From Gordonia zhaorongruii (GTDB taxonomy: Bacteria > Actinomycetota > Actinomycetes > Mycobacteriales > Mycobacteriaceae), in NCBI RefSeq assembly GCF_007559005.1, contig NZ_CP041763.1, forward strand, positions 558,001 to 622,000: DNA of 64,000 nucleotides, in the 5' to 3' direction. Numbering within the stretch: the stretch's first letter is position 1; each line of letters opens with the position of its first letter. A program made the translations under genes and the position numbers. The notes under the pieces are model-generated. The model was not told the DNA's origin. It worked only from the letters and a program-made list of their open reading frames with translations, and ran no database searches. This document shows positions 51,244-60,947 of the stretch, piece after piece.

Positions 51244-52554
51244 GTGTCCGTGGAGAATGGCGCCACCGATCAGCAGACCGGTACTTTCACCTACCCCGGT
51301 GGAAAGATCGACCTGCCGATTCTGAAGGCGGCGGAAGGCAGTGACTCGGTCGCACTGGGCTCGTTTCTGTCGACCACCGGAATGACGACGTTCGACGGTG
51401 GATTCGTCAACACCGCGTCGACCAAGTCGGCGATCACCTACATCGACGGTGAGCAGGGCATCCTGCGGTACCGCGGTATCCCGATCGACCAGCTGGCCGG
51501 GAAGTCGACGTTCATCGAGGTCAGCTACCTGCTGATCTACGGTGAGCTGCCGACCCCGTCGCAGCTGGAGGATTTCAGCACGCGCATCCAGCGGCACACG
51601 CTGCTGCACGAGGACCTCAAGCGCTTCTTCGATGGCTTCCCGCGCAATGCGCACCCGATGCCGGTGGTCTCGAGCGCGGTGAACGCCTTGAGCGCGTACT
51701 ACCAGGACTCGCTGGACCCGAAGGACCCGGAGCAGGTCGAACTCGCGACCATCCGGCTCCTCGCCAAGCTGCCGACCATCGCGGCGTACGCGTACAAGAA
51801 GTCGCAGGGGCAGCCCTTCCTGTACCCGGACAACTCCTACAGCCTCGTCGAGAACTTCCTGCGCATGACGTTCGGGTTCCCGGCCGAGCCGTACGAGGTG
51901 AACCCCGAGGTGGCCAAGGCTCTCGACATGCTGTTCATCCTGCACGCCGATCACGAGCAGAACTGCTCGACGTCGACGGTGCGTCTCGTCGGGTCGTCGC
52001 AGGCCAACCTGTTCACGTCCATCTCGGGCGGCATCAACGCACTGTGGGGTCCGCTGCACGGCGGGGCCAACCAGGCGGTGCTGGAGATGCTCGAGGACAT
52101 CCGCGCTTCCGGCGGCGACACCAAGGCCTTCATGGACAAGGTGAAGAACAAGGAAGACGGCGTGAAGCTCATGGGCTTCGGTCACCGCGTCTACAAGAAC
52201 TACGATCCGCGTGCCGCGATCGTCAAGGAGACCGCCGACCAGATCCTCGCGTCGCTTGGTGTGGAGGACGAGCTCCTCGACATCGCGAAGGGTCTGGAGG
52301 AGGTCGCGCTCAGCGATGATTACTTCATCGAGCGCAAGCTGTACCCGAACGTCGACTTCTACACCGGCGTCATCTACCGCGCGATGGGCTTCCCGACGCG
52401 CATGTTCACCGTGCTGTTCGCCTTGGGCCGGCTCCCCGGCTGGATCGCCCACTGGCGTGAGATGCACAATGACCCGACCACCAAGATCGGCCGCCCGCGC
52501 CAGCTGTACACCGGTTACACCGAGCGCGACTACGTGGCGATGGGAGATCGTTAA
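51244..52554 (+). CDS. gltA: Citrate synthase
   Basis: This 436-residue type II citrate synthase (Rv0896 GltA2 group) catalyses the first step of the TCA cycle. The active-site residues are in LHADHEQNCSTSTVR (His), GPLHGGANQAVLEML (His) and GFGHRVYKNYDPRA, with the catalytic Asp in VDFYTGVIY. The start is a GTG at 51244 with AAGGGGT upstream. The FKBP gene overlaps its stop (TAATG). Upstream palindromes may regulate it. Confidence 0.97.
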   Translation: MSVENGATDQQTGTFTYPGGKIDLPILKAAEGSDSVALGSFLSTTGMTTFDGGFVNTASTKSAITYIDGEQGILRYRGIPIDQLAGKSTFIEVSYLLIYGELPTPSQLEDFSTRIQRHTLLHEDLKRFFDGFPRNAHPMPVVSSAVNALSAYYQDSLDPKDPEQVELATIRLLAKLPTIAAYAYKKSQGQPFLYPDNSYSLVENFLRMTFGFPAEPYEVNPEVAKALDMLFILHADHEQNCSTSTVRLVGSSQANLFTSISGGINALWGPLHGGANQAVLEMLEDIRASGGDTKAFMDKVKNKEDGVKLMGFGHRVYKNYDPRAAIVKETADQILASLGVEDELLDIAKGLEEVALSDDYFIERKLYPNVDFYTGVIYRAMGFPTRMFTVLFALGRLPGWIAHWREMHNDPTTKIGRPRQLYTGYTERDYVAMGDR

Positions 52555-52913
52555 TGTCTGACAAGCCCGAAGTCGAGTTCCCGGAGGGTCCGGCCCCCAC
52601 CGAACTCCAGATCGCCGACATCGTCGTGGGCGACGGTGACGAAGCACAGCGCGGCGGAATGGTCGATGTTCACTACGTGGGCGTCGAATTCGAGACCGGC
52701 GAGGAGTTCGACTCGTCGTGGGACCGCGGCCAGTCCGCGAACTTCCCGCTCGAGGCGCTCATCCCGGGCTGGCAGGAAGGCATCCCCGGCATGAAGGTCG
52801 GCGGACGTCGTCGCCTCATCGTGCCGCCGGAGCTGGCCTATGGACCCGAGGGCGCCGGGCACCGGCTGTCGGGCAAGACCTTGATCTTCGTGATCGATCT
52901 CCTCGGCGTCTAG
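52554..52913 (+). CDS. FKBP-type peptidyl-prolyl isomerase
   Basis: This 119-residue single FKBP domain has VDVHYVGVEFETGEEFDSSWDRG, FPLEALIPGWQEGIPGMKVGGRRRLIVPPELAYG and FVIDLLGV, carrying the aromatic pocket residues. No signal peptide, so cytosolic. The ATG overlaps the gltA stop by one base, so it is co-translated with citrate synthase, an arrangement common in Mycobacteriales. A clear terminator follows. Confidence 0.95.
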   Translation: MSDKPEVEFPEGPAPTELQIADIVVGDGDEAQRGGMVDVHYVGVEFETGEEFDSSWDRGQSANFPLEALIPGWQEGIPGMKVGGRRRLIVPPELAYGPEGAGHRLSGKTLIFVIDLLGV

Positions 52914-52927
52914 CCTCTCGCACCTGA

Positions 52928-52972
52928 CGAGACGTCCGGAATCACCGTTGGTGGTTCCGGACGTTTCGTATT
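52928..52972 (+). terminator. Terminator of the gltA-FKBP operon
   Basis: ACGTCCGGAATCACC (52932-52946), loop GTT, then GGTGGTTCCGGACGT (52950-52964) make a 15-bp stem with one G-T pair, followed by TTCGTATTCT. It lies 19 bp after the FKBP stop. Confidence 0.9.
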
Positions 52973-53069
52973 CTGCGCCCCACCTCTCGCATCACCGACG
53001 CGTATGCGCGCCCGTCTCGGGCCGCTTCAGCGGTTCCTGCCGATCCACGTGCTGGTAATGCGAGATTCC

Positions 53070-53099
53070 GCGGGTGAGGTCGAGCAAGCGTTCACCCGC
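53070..53099. promoter_or_regulatory. Inverted repeat just upstream of echA6
   Basis: GCGGGTGA and TCACCCGC are perfect 8-bp arms with a 14-base spacer, ending 17 bp before the echA6 ATG. It is a candidate operator or a leader hairpin. Confidence 0.4.
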
Positions 53100-53116
53100 C
53101 TGGGTATTCTGCCTGC

Positions 53117-53848
53117 ATGATTGTGAGTACCCAGTCCGGACCCGTGACCACCATCGAGCTGGCCCGCGAGGCGAAACGGAACGCTCTCGACGAGGACATG
53201 CTGATCGATCTCGGTTCGGCGTTCACCGAGGCGGTGGACAGCGGGGCGCGCGTCATCGTTCTGACCGGGCGCGGCACCGTGTTCAGCGCCGGCGCCGACC
53301 TGTCCGGCCCGATCTACGATCCGACGTTCCCGGAGAAGCTGGTGGCGCTCATCGCGAAGATCGAGTCGACGCCGGTACCGGTCGTCGCGGCCCTCAACGG
53401 TGCCGCACTGGGCGCGGGCCTGCAGTTGGCGATGGCCGCGGACCTGCGGGTGATGGCTCCGGATGCGATCGCCGGCATCCCGGCCGCGAAGATCGGTGTC
53501 GCCGTGGACGAATGGACCATTCGCCGGTTGGTCTCCCTGGTCGGTTCGGGGCAGGCGCGCGGCATGTTCATCGGGTGCGACCCGCTGTCCGCCGATCGCG
53601 CTCACGATCTGGGTTTCGCCAACCGCATCGGCGATCTCGCCGACGCTCAGCACTGGGCGGCCACCATCGCCGGGTTCGCACCCCTCACCCTGCGTCACTA
53701 CAAGATGGTCCTCAACGGCGACGGTGCCCGCGACGAGGCTCCCACCGAGAGGCATGAGGCGATGCTCGCCGCGTGGCTCAGCGACGACGTGAAAGAGGCG
53801 CGCCGTGCCCGCGAGGAGAAGCGCGCTCCGGTGTTCCAGGGCAAGTAG
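53117..53848 (+). CDS. echA6: Enoyl-CoA hydratase-like protein EchA6
   Basis: This 243-residue crotonase-fold protein has exactly the length of M. tuberculosis EchA6 (Rv0905). Oxyanion-hole segments are TVFSAGADLSGP and NGAALGAGLQLAMAADLRVMAPDA. The positions that hold the two catalytic Glu in active hydratases are not Glu here (AALGAGLQ and PAAKIGVAVDEWTI), as in EchA6. EchA6 does not hydrate; it carries long acyl-CoA to FAS-II for mycolic acid synthesis and is essential in M. tuberculosis. Context agrees, with the Rv0906-like and ctpE genes following further on. Confidence 0.9.
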   Translation: MIVSTQSGPVTTIELAREAKRNALDEDMLIDLGSAFTEAVDSGARVIVLTGRGTVFSAGADLSGPIYDPTFPEKLVALIAKIESTPVPVVAALNGAALGAGLQLAMAADLRVMAPDAIAGIPAAKIGVAVDEWTIRRLVSLVGSGQARGMFIGCDPLSADRAHDLGFANRIGDLADAQHWAATIAGFAPLTLRHYKMVLNGDGARDEAPTERHEAMLAAWLSDDVKEARRAREEKRAPVFQGK

Positions 53849-53861
53849 GGCAGCGACTCAC

Positions 53862-55175
53862 TCAGTCGCCCAGCACCGTGCGCAGATAGGCGTTACCGAA
53901 CGTGCGCTGCGGGTCGAATCGGTCGCGGACGGTCGCGAAATCGTCGAAGCGCGGGTAAACGCCGCGTAGGTAGTCGGCGTCGCGGGTGTGCATCTTCCCC
54001 CAGTGAGGTCGGCCGGCGTGGTCGGTCATGATGTCCTCGACGTCGCGGAAGTAGTCGAGGGAAGCCCGTTCGGCGTCGCGATGAAAACGGTGCACGGCGA
54101 GGTAACCGGTTCGCCGACCGTGCGCTGTGGACAGCATCAGGTCGTCCGCCGCGGCGGCGCGCACCTCGATCGGGAAGCTCACGGTATGACCGCGGCGCTC
54201 GATCATTCTCCGGACTTCACGCAATGCGTCGGGGACTGCCTCCAGGGGTATCGCGTACTCCATCTCCCGGAAGCGGACACCGCGATCGGATACGAAGATC
54301 CGGTCCGACCGGTCGGTGTACGTCCGGGCCGACACGGCTCGTCCGACGACCTGGTTGATCGCCGGAACTCGCTGGGGCAGAAATGAACCGAGTGTGCACA
54401 GTGCGCCGAGCGCACGGTTGGAGAGCAACTCGTCGTCGATGTACCGGCGCACCGGGCCGGGGCCGTCGGACGGCGTGCCCGCAGGCAGCCGGGTGTTGGT
54501 CTTGGTGAGGGCCCGAGCGGTGTGCGGAAACCAGTAGAACTCGTGGTGATCGACAGTCGCGACCTGGTCGAGGAAGCCGTCGATGACGTCCTCGATGTCG
54601 GCGGGGCCCTCCTCTGCGCGGACTGCGAACGCATCGACGCACTGCACGGTGATCTCGGTGACCACGCCGAGAGCACCCAGTCCGAGCGCGGCGGCCGCCA
54701 GGTCGTGGTCGTCCTCGTCGATCTTCCGGATCCCGCCGGTGCCGTCGACCAGCGTGATCCCGCGGATCTGCGTCGCGAGTCCGCCGAACCGTCCGCCGGT
54801 GCCGTGCGTGCCGGTGGAGGTGGCGCCGGCGATGGTCTGACGATCGATGTCGCCGAGGTTCTCCATGGCCAGACCGAGCGGTTCCAGCAACGCGGGGATC
54901 TCGTGGAGGTGCGTGCCTGCGGACAGCGTGACGCGCTTGCGTTCGCGGTCGACGGTCGGCGTTCGGTGCAGTGCGGACAGATCGACGTGAATGCCGGTCG
55001 TCGTCGCGATGTTCGAGAAGCTGTGGCCCGATCCGACGGGTTTCACGTTCTCGCCGCGGTCGGCCGCATTCTGCACGGCGAGCGAGAGCTCGTCGACGGT
55101 CTCGGGCCGGAACACCTGCGACGGTGTGCAGGAGGCCGTGCCGCCCCAATTGGTCCAGGTGGCCGGTGTGCTCAC
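53862..55175 (-). CDS. FAD-linked sugar-lactone oxidase (Rv1771-like gulonolactone dehydrogenase)
   Basis: This 437-residue VAO-family oxidoreductase has a PCMH-type FAD domain: VKPVGSGHSFSNIATTTGIHVDL, GDIDRQTIAGATSTGTHGTGGRFGGLATQI. Its aldonolactone-oxidase C-terminus carries the HWGKMHT motif. It resembles M. tuberculosis Rv1771 (L-gulono-1,4-lactone dehydrogenase) and D-arabinono-lactone oxidases. The GTG at 55173-55175 overlaps the preceding gene's stop by 4 bp (GTGA). The pairing with the aldolase/deaminase gene mirrors Rv1769-Rv1771. Confidence 0.9.
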   Translation of the reverse strand: MSTPATWTNWGGTASCTPSQVFRPETVDELSLAVQNAADRGENVKPVGSGHSFSNIATTTGIHVDLSALHRTPTVDRERKRVTLSAGTHLHEIPALLEPLGLAMENLGDIDRQTIAGATSTGTHGTGGRFGGLATQIRGITLVDGTGGIRKIDEDDHDLAAAALGLGALGVVTEITVQCVDAFAVRAEEGPADIEDVIDGFLDQVATVDHHEFYWFPHTARALTKTNTRLPAGTPSDGPGPVRRYIDDELLSNRALGALCTLGSFLPQRVPAINQVVGRAVSARTYTDRSDRIFVSDRGVRFREMEYAIPLEAVPDALREVRRMIERRGHTVSFPIEVRAAAADDLMLSTAHGRRTGYLAVHRFHRDAERASLDYFRDVEDIMTDHAGRPHWGKMHTRDADYLRGVYPRFDDFATVRDRFDPQRTFGNAYLRTVLGD

Positions 55176-56413
55176 AGGAAGCTCTTCCCTTCGCCGCGGT
55201 AGGTGGGGACGACGTCCACGACCTCGGCGCCGCCGCGCCCGTCGCGTGCTATCAGGGCGACACGGTTCGACCGCTCGCACACCTCGCCGGATTTGGTGTG
55301 GCGGAACCAGACTCGGTCACCGATCGACAGGTCGGCGGTCGCCGCGCCGGACAGCGGAGTCTGCACCTCGCCCGCTGACTCGGTCCCGACGTACTCGAGC
55401 CCCTCGGGCCAGACGGGCTTCGGCAGACGATCATCGCCGGGCGGGCCGGACGCGATCCATCCGCCGCCGCCGCATGTCACGATGTCGGCATCGGGACGGC
55501 GCAGGACGTCCAATCCGAAGGCGAGCGCGGGGGCCGGACGGAAATGCCGGTAGTTGTCGAAGAGGTGCCCGCCGAAGAATCCGCTGCCTGCGGCGATATC
55601 GGTGATCGACGAGTCCTTGGCGGTCTCCTCGATCGAGCCGGTGCCGCCGCCGTTGACGAACTCCAGGTCGGCGATCTCGCGGATCGCGGCGATGGCCTCG
55701 CCCCGGCGGTGACGCAGTTCGGTCATCGATACGGCTTGCATCGCGGACACCGCGGTGTTCATGGCGAGCTTGCCGTCGACGCCGTTGCCGACGCCCGCTA
55801 CCTGGGCCTCGTACGACATGGCGCCGACCAGAGCGAACCCATCGCGGTCGGCGATTGTCCGGGCGAGGGAGACGGCCTGTTCGGTGGAGTGGATCGGTGA
55901 GCGTCGCACGCCGAGATGGAGTCGGCCGCCGAGGACGCGCAGCGACGCGTCGAAGTCGATGGCGACCCGGATCGTCGGCCGCCGGCCTGCCGGGAGAATC
56001 GAGTCGACCAGGTCGAGTTGGGCTGGATCGTCGACGAGAAGCGTGACCCGTGAACAGGCGGTCTCATCGCCGAGGAGTGCGGCGAGCGCTTCGCGCCGAG
56101 CGGTCGGGTAACCGAGTAGAACGTCCTCGACCCCGGATTCGATTGCGAGCCAGTGCGCTTCGGCGACGTCGTAGGCGAGGACTCCGGCGAACCCGTCGCG
56201 GCCGAGGATCGTCTCGATGGCGGATCGCACGCGCAGCGACTTGGAGGCGACACGGATCGGCACTCCGGTGGCACGTCGTCGTAGGTCCGCGATGTTGTGC
56301 TCCAGTGCGGTGAGGTCGAGTGCCAGCACGGGGGAGTCCAGGTGCGCACGGCGCACCGCATCGTCGATGGCGGCCCAGTCGGGCCGGATGCCGTCGGCGG
56401 GCTGTCGTGACAT
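55172..56413 (-). CDS. PLP-dependent amino acid deaminase/aldolase (Rv1769-like)
   Basis: This 413-residue fold-type III PLP enzyme has an alanine-racemase N-terminal barrel with the PLP Lys in IRVASKSLRVR. Its C-terminal D-serine dehydratase/D-threonine aldolase-like domain contains VTCGGGGWIAS and the VWFRHTKSGEVCER metal-binding His/Cys segment. It equals the length of Rv1769. Substrate is a hydroxy or D-amino acid by family. It starts an operon with the lactone oxidase gene. A GATCA-rich promoter segment lies just upstream. Confidence 0.85.
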   Translation of the reverse strand: MSRQPADGIRPDWAAIDDAVRRAHLDSPVLALDLTALEHNIADLRRRATGVPIRVASKSLRVRSAIETILGRDGFAGVLAYDVAEAHWLAIESGVEDVLLGYPTARREALAALLGDETACSRVTLLVDDPAQLDLVDSILPAGRRPTIRVAIDFDASLRVLGGRLHLGVRRSPIHSTEQAVSLARTIADRDGFALVGAMSYEAQVAGVGNGVDGKLAMNTAVSAMQAVSMTELRHRRGEAIAAIREIADLEFVNGGGTGSIEETAKDSSITDIAAGSGFFGGHLFDNYRHFRPAPALAFGLDVLRRPDADIVTCGGGGWIASGPPGDDRLPKPVWPEGLEYVGTESAGEVQTPLSGAATADLSIGDRVWFRHTKSGEVCERSNRVALIARDGRGGAEVVDVVPTYRGEGKSFL

Positions 56414-56425
56414 CTCGGTTCCCCC

Positions 56426-56449
56426 TGATCAAAGTGGATCATTCGATCA
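56426..56449. promoter_or_regulatory. GATCA-rich promoter element before the aldolase operon
   Basis: Three GATCA words at 56427, 56437 and 56445, the first inside the palindrome TGATCA, lie 13-36 bp before the aldolase start on the minus strand. They may form an operator. Confidence 0.3.
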
Positions 56450-56540
56450 ACTAACGCGACTCCAGTATGACACACGTCTCATCTGAGAGTAACGACCTGG
56501 TGAGCGGATGATTTCCGGAGTGCGATTACCCTGGTCAAGC

Positions 56541-57638
56541 GTGACTGTCATCCCACGCATGCGCGCATTGCGCGAACCCGGACCGCTGCGCGCGATGGGG
56601 GCGTCCGCTGCGGAGATCGCGGCTGTGACGCACGGCTCGCCGAACCTCGTCAACGGGGTGTTCGCCAACCGGGAACGGCCGCCCGAGGCGGGCGGACCGG
56701 ACGTCGGAACGTTCGTCGACATGCTGCGGAGTTCGGGGAGCCCGAAGGGCACGCTGCCGGTGATGAGCCCGCACCTGAGTCCGGAACCGGACGGCATGTC
56801 CGTCAGCTGGCTCGGGCACGCCACCGCGATCGTCGACGTCGACGGCGTACGGATCCTCGTCGACCCGGTGCTGAGCGCACGCTGCTCGCCGTCGCAACTC
56901 GTCGGACCCAAGCGGATGCACCGTGCACCGGTGTCGGCTCCGAACCTGCCCGCCATCGACGTGGTGCTGCTGAGCCATGACCATTACGACCATCTGGACG
57001 TCGAGACGGTGACTGCGATCGCCGCGACGCAGCCCGACGCCCGATTCGTCGCGCCGATCGGCGTCGACGCGCACCTGGAGCACTGGGGCGTCGCGAAGGG
57101 GCGGATCACCACCGCGGATTGGCAGCAGAGTCGAACCGTCACCGTTCGCGGCGTGGAGGTGACGTTCGGCTGCGTACCGGCACGGCACTTCTCCGGCCGC
57201 GGCCTCACGCGGAACAACACCCTGTGGGCGAGCTGGTCGGTGACCGGACCCGGTCACTCGTTCTTCTTCTCCGGCGACACCGGGTTCACCGACGCCTACC
57301 GGGAGGTCGGGGACCGGCACGGCCCGTTCGACGCGACCCTCATCGCCATCGGCGCCTACGATCCGGCGTGGCCCGACATCCACCTGAACCCGGAGGAGGC
57401 GGTGGCCGTTCATTCGCTGGTCAACGGCGGCGACACGGAATCACTGCTGGTGCCGATCCACTGGGGCACGTTCAATCTCGCGCGGCACCCCTGGGGCGAT
57501 CCTGTTCGGCGGCTGATGCCCGCGGCGGAGGCGGCGAGCGTCGACGTGTGCGTGCCGCGGCCCGGGTCGACCGTTCAGGTGGACGACCGGACCGGCACCG
57601 CATTCGACGACCTCGACTGGTGGGGACGGCACGTATGA
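56541..57638 (+). CDS. Metallo-beta-lactamase-fold hydrolase (Rv0906-like)
   Basis: This 365-residue MBL-fold protein of the NAPE-phospholipase-D/UlaG-like group has the zinc motif SHDHYDHLD, upstream [35 protein letters not shown] and a C-terminal VPIHWGTF carrying the last His ligand. The GTG at 56541 is preferred, with a weak ribosome site; other starts upstream are possible. It matches M. tuberculosis Rv0906 by domain and neighbours. Its stop overlaps the ctpE start (ATGA). A phospholipid or lipid substrate is a family inference. Confidence 0.88.
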   Translation: MTVIPRMRALREPGPLRAMGASAAEIAAVTHGSPNLVNGVFANRERPPEAGGPDVGTFVDMLRSSGSPKGTLPVMSPHLSPEPDGMSVSWLGHATAIVDVDGVRILVDPVLSARCSPSQLVGPKRMHRAPVSAPNLPAIDVVLLSHDHYDHLDVETVTAIAATQPDARFVAPIGVDAHLEHWGVAKGRITTADWQQSRTVTVRGVEVTFGCVPARHFSGRGLTRNNTLWASWSVTGPGHSFFFSGDTGFTDAYREVGDRHGPFDATLIAIGAYDPAWPDIHLNPEEAVAVHSLVNGGDTESLLVPIHWGTFNLARHPWGDPVRRLMPAAEAASVDVCVPRPGSTVQVDDRTGTAFDDLDWWGRHV

Positions 57639-60115
57639 CGACCGTGGAGCGGGTCCCGGGGCTCACCGCAGCTGAGGTCGCCGAGCGGGTGGCCGCCGGC
57701 GAGACGAATGCGATTCCGGCCAAGTCGGGCCGCAGCGTCGCCGACATCGTCAAGGCGAACATCTTCACTCGCATCAACGCGATCCTCGGCGTCCTGTTCG
57801 CGATCGTCGCGTTCACCGGCTCGTTCATCAACGGTCTGTTCGGTCTGCTGATCATCGCGAACAGCGGCATCGGCATCATCCAGGAGATACGGGCCAAACG
57901 CACGCTCGACCGGCTGGCGATCGTCGGACAGACGCGACCCGTCGTGCGGCGCGCGGGTATCGCACAGGACATCGCGCCCGATGAGGTGGTGCGCGGCGAC
58001 ATCATCGAACTCGGTCCGGGCGATCAGATCGTGGTGGATGGCGAAGCGGTCGAGTCGCAGGCCCTCGACATCGACGAGTCGCTGCTCACCGGTGAGGCGG
58101 ACGCCGTCGACAAGCCGGTGGGTGCCGTGATCATGTCGGGCAGCTTCGTGGTCTCCGGATCGGGCGCCTACCGGGCGACGAAGGTGGGTCCCGACTCGTA
58201 CGCGGCGCAGCTGGCGGCAGAGGCCAGCAAGTTCACCCTCGTGGCGTCCGAGTTGCGTTCGGGCATCGATCGGATTCTGAAGGTGATCACCTGGCTGCTG
58301 GTCCCGGCAGGCGTCCTCACCATCGTCAATCAGCTGTTCATCAGCCAGAACGACCTGAAGACGGCGCTGCTCGGCATGGTCGCAGCCCTGGTCCCGATGG
58401 TCCCGGAGGGGTTGGTGCTGATGACTTCGATCGCTTTCGCGGTCGGTGTCGTGCGACTGGGCCGACGTCAATGCCTGGTGAACGAGTTACCGGCGATCGA
58501 GGGGCTGGCCCGCGTCGACGTGGTGTGCACCGACAAGACCGGCACACTCACCGAGAACGGCATGCGGCTGTCCGAGGTTCGAGTGCTGGCTGAGAGCACG
58601 CACGGCCATGACGTGAAGGGCGGCGACCCGTACGACAGCGGCCCCCACGACAGCGGCCCGTACGACGATGAGCTGCACCGCGCCCTCGCAGCACTGGCCG
58701 CTCACGATCCCCGGCCCAATGCGAGCATCGCGGCGCTCGGCGAAGCGTATCCGCAGGCGCCGAACTGGTCTACGTCGGCGATCCTGCCGTTCTCGTCGGC
58801 CGATAAGTTCAGCGGGATGTCGTTCGTCGATGAGACGGGTGCCGATCGCGGCAACTGGCTCATCGGCGCACCCGACGTGCTGCTCGATCCGAACAGCGAG
58901 ATCGCGCGCTTCGCATCCGATCTGGGTTCCACCGGGATGCGCATACTGCTCGTCGCCACCTGCCGCGCGCCGGTCGACACCGAACCGCCGACGGGAGCCG
59001 CACTGCCGGGTCCGATCGTGCCGACCGGACTGATCGTCCTGGAGCAGCGCGTGCGCCCGGACGCCAGGGACACCCTCGGCTACTTCGATTCGCAGCATGT
59101 CGCGGTCAAGGTGATCTCGGGCGACAACGCGCTGTCGGTAGGTGCGGTCGCCGCCTCTCTCGGGCTCGGCACGCCGGAGTCGGCGGTCGATGCGCGCCGT
59201 CTCCCGGAGAGCGGTGCGGAACTGGCCCGAGTGGTCGACGGCGCTGACGCTTTCGGCCGCGTCCGTCCCGATCAGAAGCGCGCGATGGTCGCGTCGCTCC
59301 AAGGGGAGGGGCACACGGTCGCGATGACCGGCGACGGTGTGAACGATGTGCTCGCCCTGAAGGACGCGGACATCGGCGTCGCCATGGGAGCCGGCTCGTC
59401 GGCGGCCCGGTCGGTGGCGCAGATCGTGTTGCTGGACAACAAGTTCGCGACTCTCCCGTATGTGGTCGGGGAGGGTCGCCGGGTGATCGGCAACATCGAG
59501 CGTGTTTCGAACCTGTTCTTGACGAAGACCGTGTACGCGGTGCTTCTCGCCGTGCTCGTCGGTGTGGCGGGTCTGCTGGCGAAGGCCTTCGGCTGGGCGC
59601 CCATCAGCTATCCGTTCGAACCGATCCACGTGACGATCTCGGGGTGGTTCACCATCGGCGTTCCCGCGTTCGTGTTGTCCCTCGCGCCGAATAACGAGCG
59701 CGCGAGATCGGGTTTCGTTCGCCGTGTCCTCACTCAGGCGGTACCCAACGGAGTCATCGTCGGCCTGTCGGCCTTCGTCTGCTTCATGCTCGTGAACCGG
59801 GACATCGCGGCCGCCGGGCCGACGCAGGTGGCCACGGCGACGCTTGCCACCATGATCGCGATCGCCGTGTACGTGCTTGCGGTGGTCGCACGGCCGTACA
59901 CCTGGTGGAAAGTAGTTCTCGTGGGGATCTCGGTGCTCGCCTACGTGCTGCTCTTCACGGTTCCGTTCAGCCAGCACACGTTTCACCTGGATTCCTCGAA
60001 CGCCGCGATGATGAGCGTCGCCGGGGCGTGCGCGCTGGTCGGTTGCGCGGCCGTAGAGGTGAGCAGCCGGGTGCTGCAGAGGGGCGATGATCGCCGGACG
60101 GCTGCGTCCGGTTGA
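57635..60115 (+). CDS. ctpE: P-type ATPase CtpE
   Basis: This 826-residue P-type ATPase corresponds to M. tuberculosis Rv0908 (CtpE), a Ca2+ transporter. The actuator motif is SLLTGEAD, the phosphorylated Asp300 is in [12 protein letters not shown], and the hinge motif is [27 protein letters not shown] helix ([13 protein letters not shown]) precedes the P-domain, and membrane helices lie before residue 270 and in the last 250 residues. Residues about 329-348 carry a short DSGP repeat ([14 protein letters not shown]) in the nucleotide domain. The start overlaps the Rv0906-like stop, so the two are co-translated. Confidence 0.94.
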   Translation: MTTVERVPGLTAAEVAERVAAGETNAIPAKSGRSVADIVKANIFTRINAILGVLFAIVAFTGSFINGLFGLLIIANSGIGIIQEIRAKRTLDRLAIVGQTRPVVRRAGIAQDIAPDEVVRGDIIELGPGDQIVVDGEAVESQALDIDESLLTGEADAVDKPVGAVIMSGSFVVSGSGAYRATKVGPDSYAAQLAAEASKFTLVASELRSGIDRILKVITWLLVPAGVLTIVNQLFISQNDLKTALLGMVAALVPMVPEGLVLMTSIAFAVGVVRLGRRQCLVNELPAIEGLARVDVVCTDKTGTLTENGMRLSEVRVLAESTHGHDVKGGDPYDSGPHDSGPYDDELHRALAALAAHDPRPNASIAALGEAYPQAPNWSTSAILPFSSADKFSGMSFVDETGADRGNWLIGAPDVLLDPNSEIARFASDLGSTGMRILLVATCRAPVDTEPPTGAALPGPIVPTGLIVLEQRVRPDARDTLGYFDSQHVAVKVISGDNALSVGAVAASLGLGTPESAVDARRLPESGAELARVVDGADAFGRVRPDQKRAMVASLQGEGHTVAMTGDGVNDVLALKDADIGVAMGAGSSAARSVAQIVLLDNKFATLPYVVGEGRRVIGNIERVSNLFLTKTVYAVLLAVLVGVAGLLAKAFGWAPISYPFEPIHVTISGWFTIGVPAFVLSLAPNNERARSGFVRRVLTQAVPNGVIVGLSAFVCFMLVNRDIAAAGPTQVATATLATMIAIAVYVLAVVARPYTWWKVVLVGISVLAYVLLFTVPFSQHTFHLDSSNAAMMSVAGACALVGCAAVEVSSRVLQRGDDRRTAASG

Positions 60116-60137
60116 CTCGGGGCGGTATGATGCCCGC

Positions 60138-60365
60138 ATGGATTTCAAGGGAATTATCGACAAGGCCAAGGGCGCAGTCAAGAAGAACCCGAATCTGATC
60201 GACAAGGGCGGCGACGCCGTCAACAAGGCGACGGGCAACAAGTACTCGGCGCAGGTCGACAAGGCGCAGGGCGCGGCTCGCAAGGCAGCCGGAGTCCAGG
60301 ATCAGCAGGGCGGCGGCCAGCAGGGTGGCGGCCAGCCTCCGCAGGGTGGTCAGCCCGGTCAGTAG
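60138..60365 (+). CDS. Rv0909-like antitoxin
   Basis: This 75-residue protein is MDFKGIIDKAKGAVKKNPN, then a helix-rich GGDAVNKATGNKYSAQVDKAQGAARKAAG, then a Gly/Gln-rich tail. It matches the Rv0909 antitoxin family by sequence pattern and by position after ctpE. In M. tuberculosis it is paired with the Rv0910 toxin gene. Here the partner is displaced by about 580 bp by an inverted DNA glycosylase gene. It ends 3 bp from that convergent gene. Confidence 0.85.
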   Translation: MDFKGIIDKAKGAVKKNPNLIDKGGDAVNKATGNKYSAQVDKAQGAARKAAGVQDQQGGGQQGGGQPPQGGQPGQ

Positions 60366-60368
60366 CGG

Positions 60369-60947
60369 TCAGGCCTTCGAGTGTCGGCGGTACGCCGACA
60401 CCGAGGGTTCACCGTCGACCCAGTAGCGCCATGGCCGGTCTGCGGCCAGACGCACACCGACACGCGGCCCGGCGAGTATCTCGCCGGGCCGTTTCGTGTC
60501 TGCAGACGGTCCGAGATGCACGCCTTCGGGGGAGGTCAGGTCGGTTGCGAGGTCCGCCTTGGTGATGCCGAGGGCCTTCGCGAGATTGCCCGGACCACGT
60601 CCGAGGAGCTCGTCGGCCACGTCGCCGCGTGCGGTTCGCCGCCGGTCGCGTGCCGATTCGAGGCCGTCGACGATGAGTCCCGCGCGGATCAGCACAGCCG
60701 ATCCCTGGCCCTCCGGGCTGGTGACGATATTCGCGCAGTGGTGTCCGTGCATCTGATAGACGTACAGCCGCAGTGCCGGGCCGTACATGATCTCCGACCG
60801 GGGCGTCCGTGTGTAGGCGTGCGACGCGGGATCGTTGGGGCCGTCGTATGCCTCGACTTCGGTGATCAGTGCGGATACGCCGTGCCCGACCAGAATGCGA
60901 TTCAGGAGTGAACGCGCGGCCCGGCAGACGCTAGGCTCTGTGACCAT
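60369..60947 (-). CDS. 3-methyladenine DNA glycosylase (AAG/Mpg type)
   Basis: This 192-residue AAG-type glycosylase has ITEVEAYDGPNDPASHAYTRTPRSEIMYG, where the catalytic Glu and the ribose-contacting residues lie. LYVYQMHGHHCANIV and AVLIRA follow, and GPGNLAKALGITKADLATDL near the C-terminus. It removes alkylated purines and etheno-adducts. Its ATG (60945-60947) overlaps the ATG of the divergent Rv0910-like gene by two bases. It interrupts what is normally a compact toxin-antitoxin pair. Confidence 0.92.
   Translation of the reverse strand: MVTEPSVCRAARSLLNRILVGHGVSALITEVEAYDGPNDPASHAYTRTPRSEIMYGPALRLYVYQMHGHHCANIVTSPEGQGSAVLIRAGLIVDGLESARDRRRTARGDVADELLGRGPGNLAKALGITKADLATDLTSPEGVHLGPSADTKRPGEILAGPRVGVRLAADRPWRYWVDGEPSVSAYRRHSKA

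Noticed and set aside
58487..60283. Long minus-strand open frame across ctpE
   Set aside because: Shadow of a clear P-type ATPase with all motifs on the plus strand; common in G+C-rich DNA.
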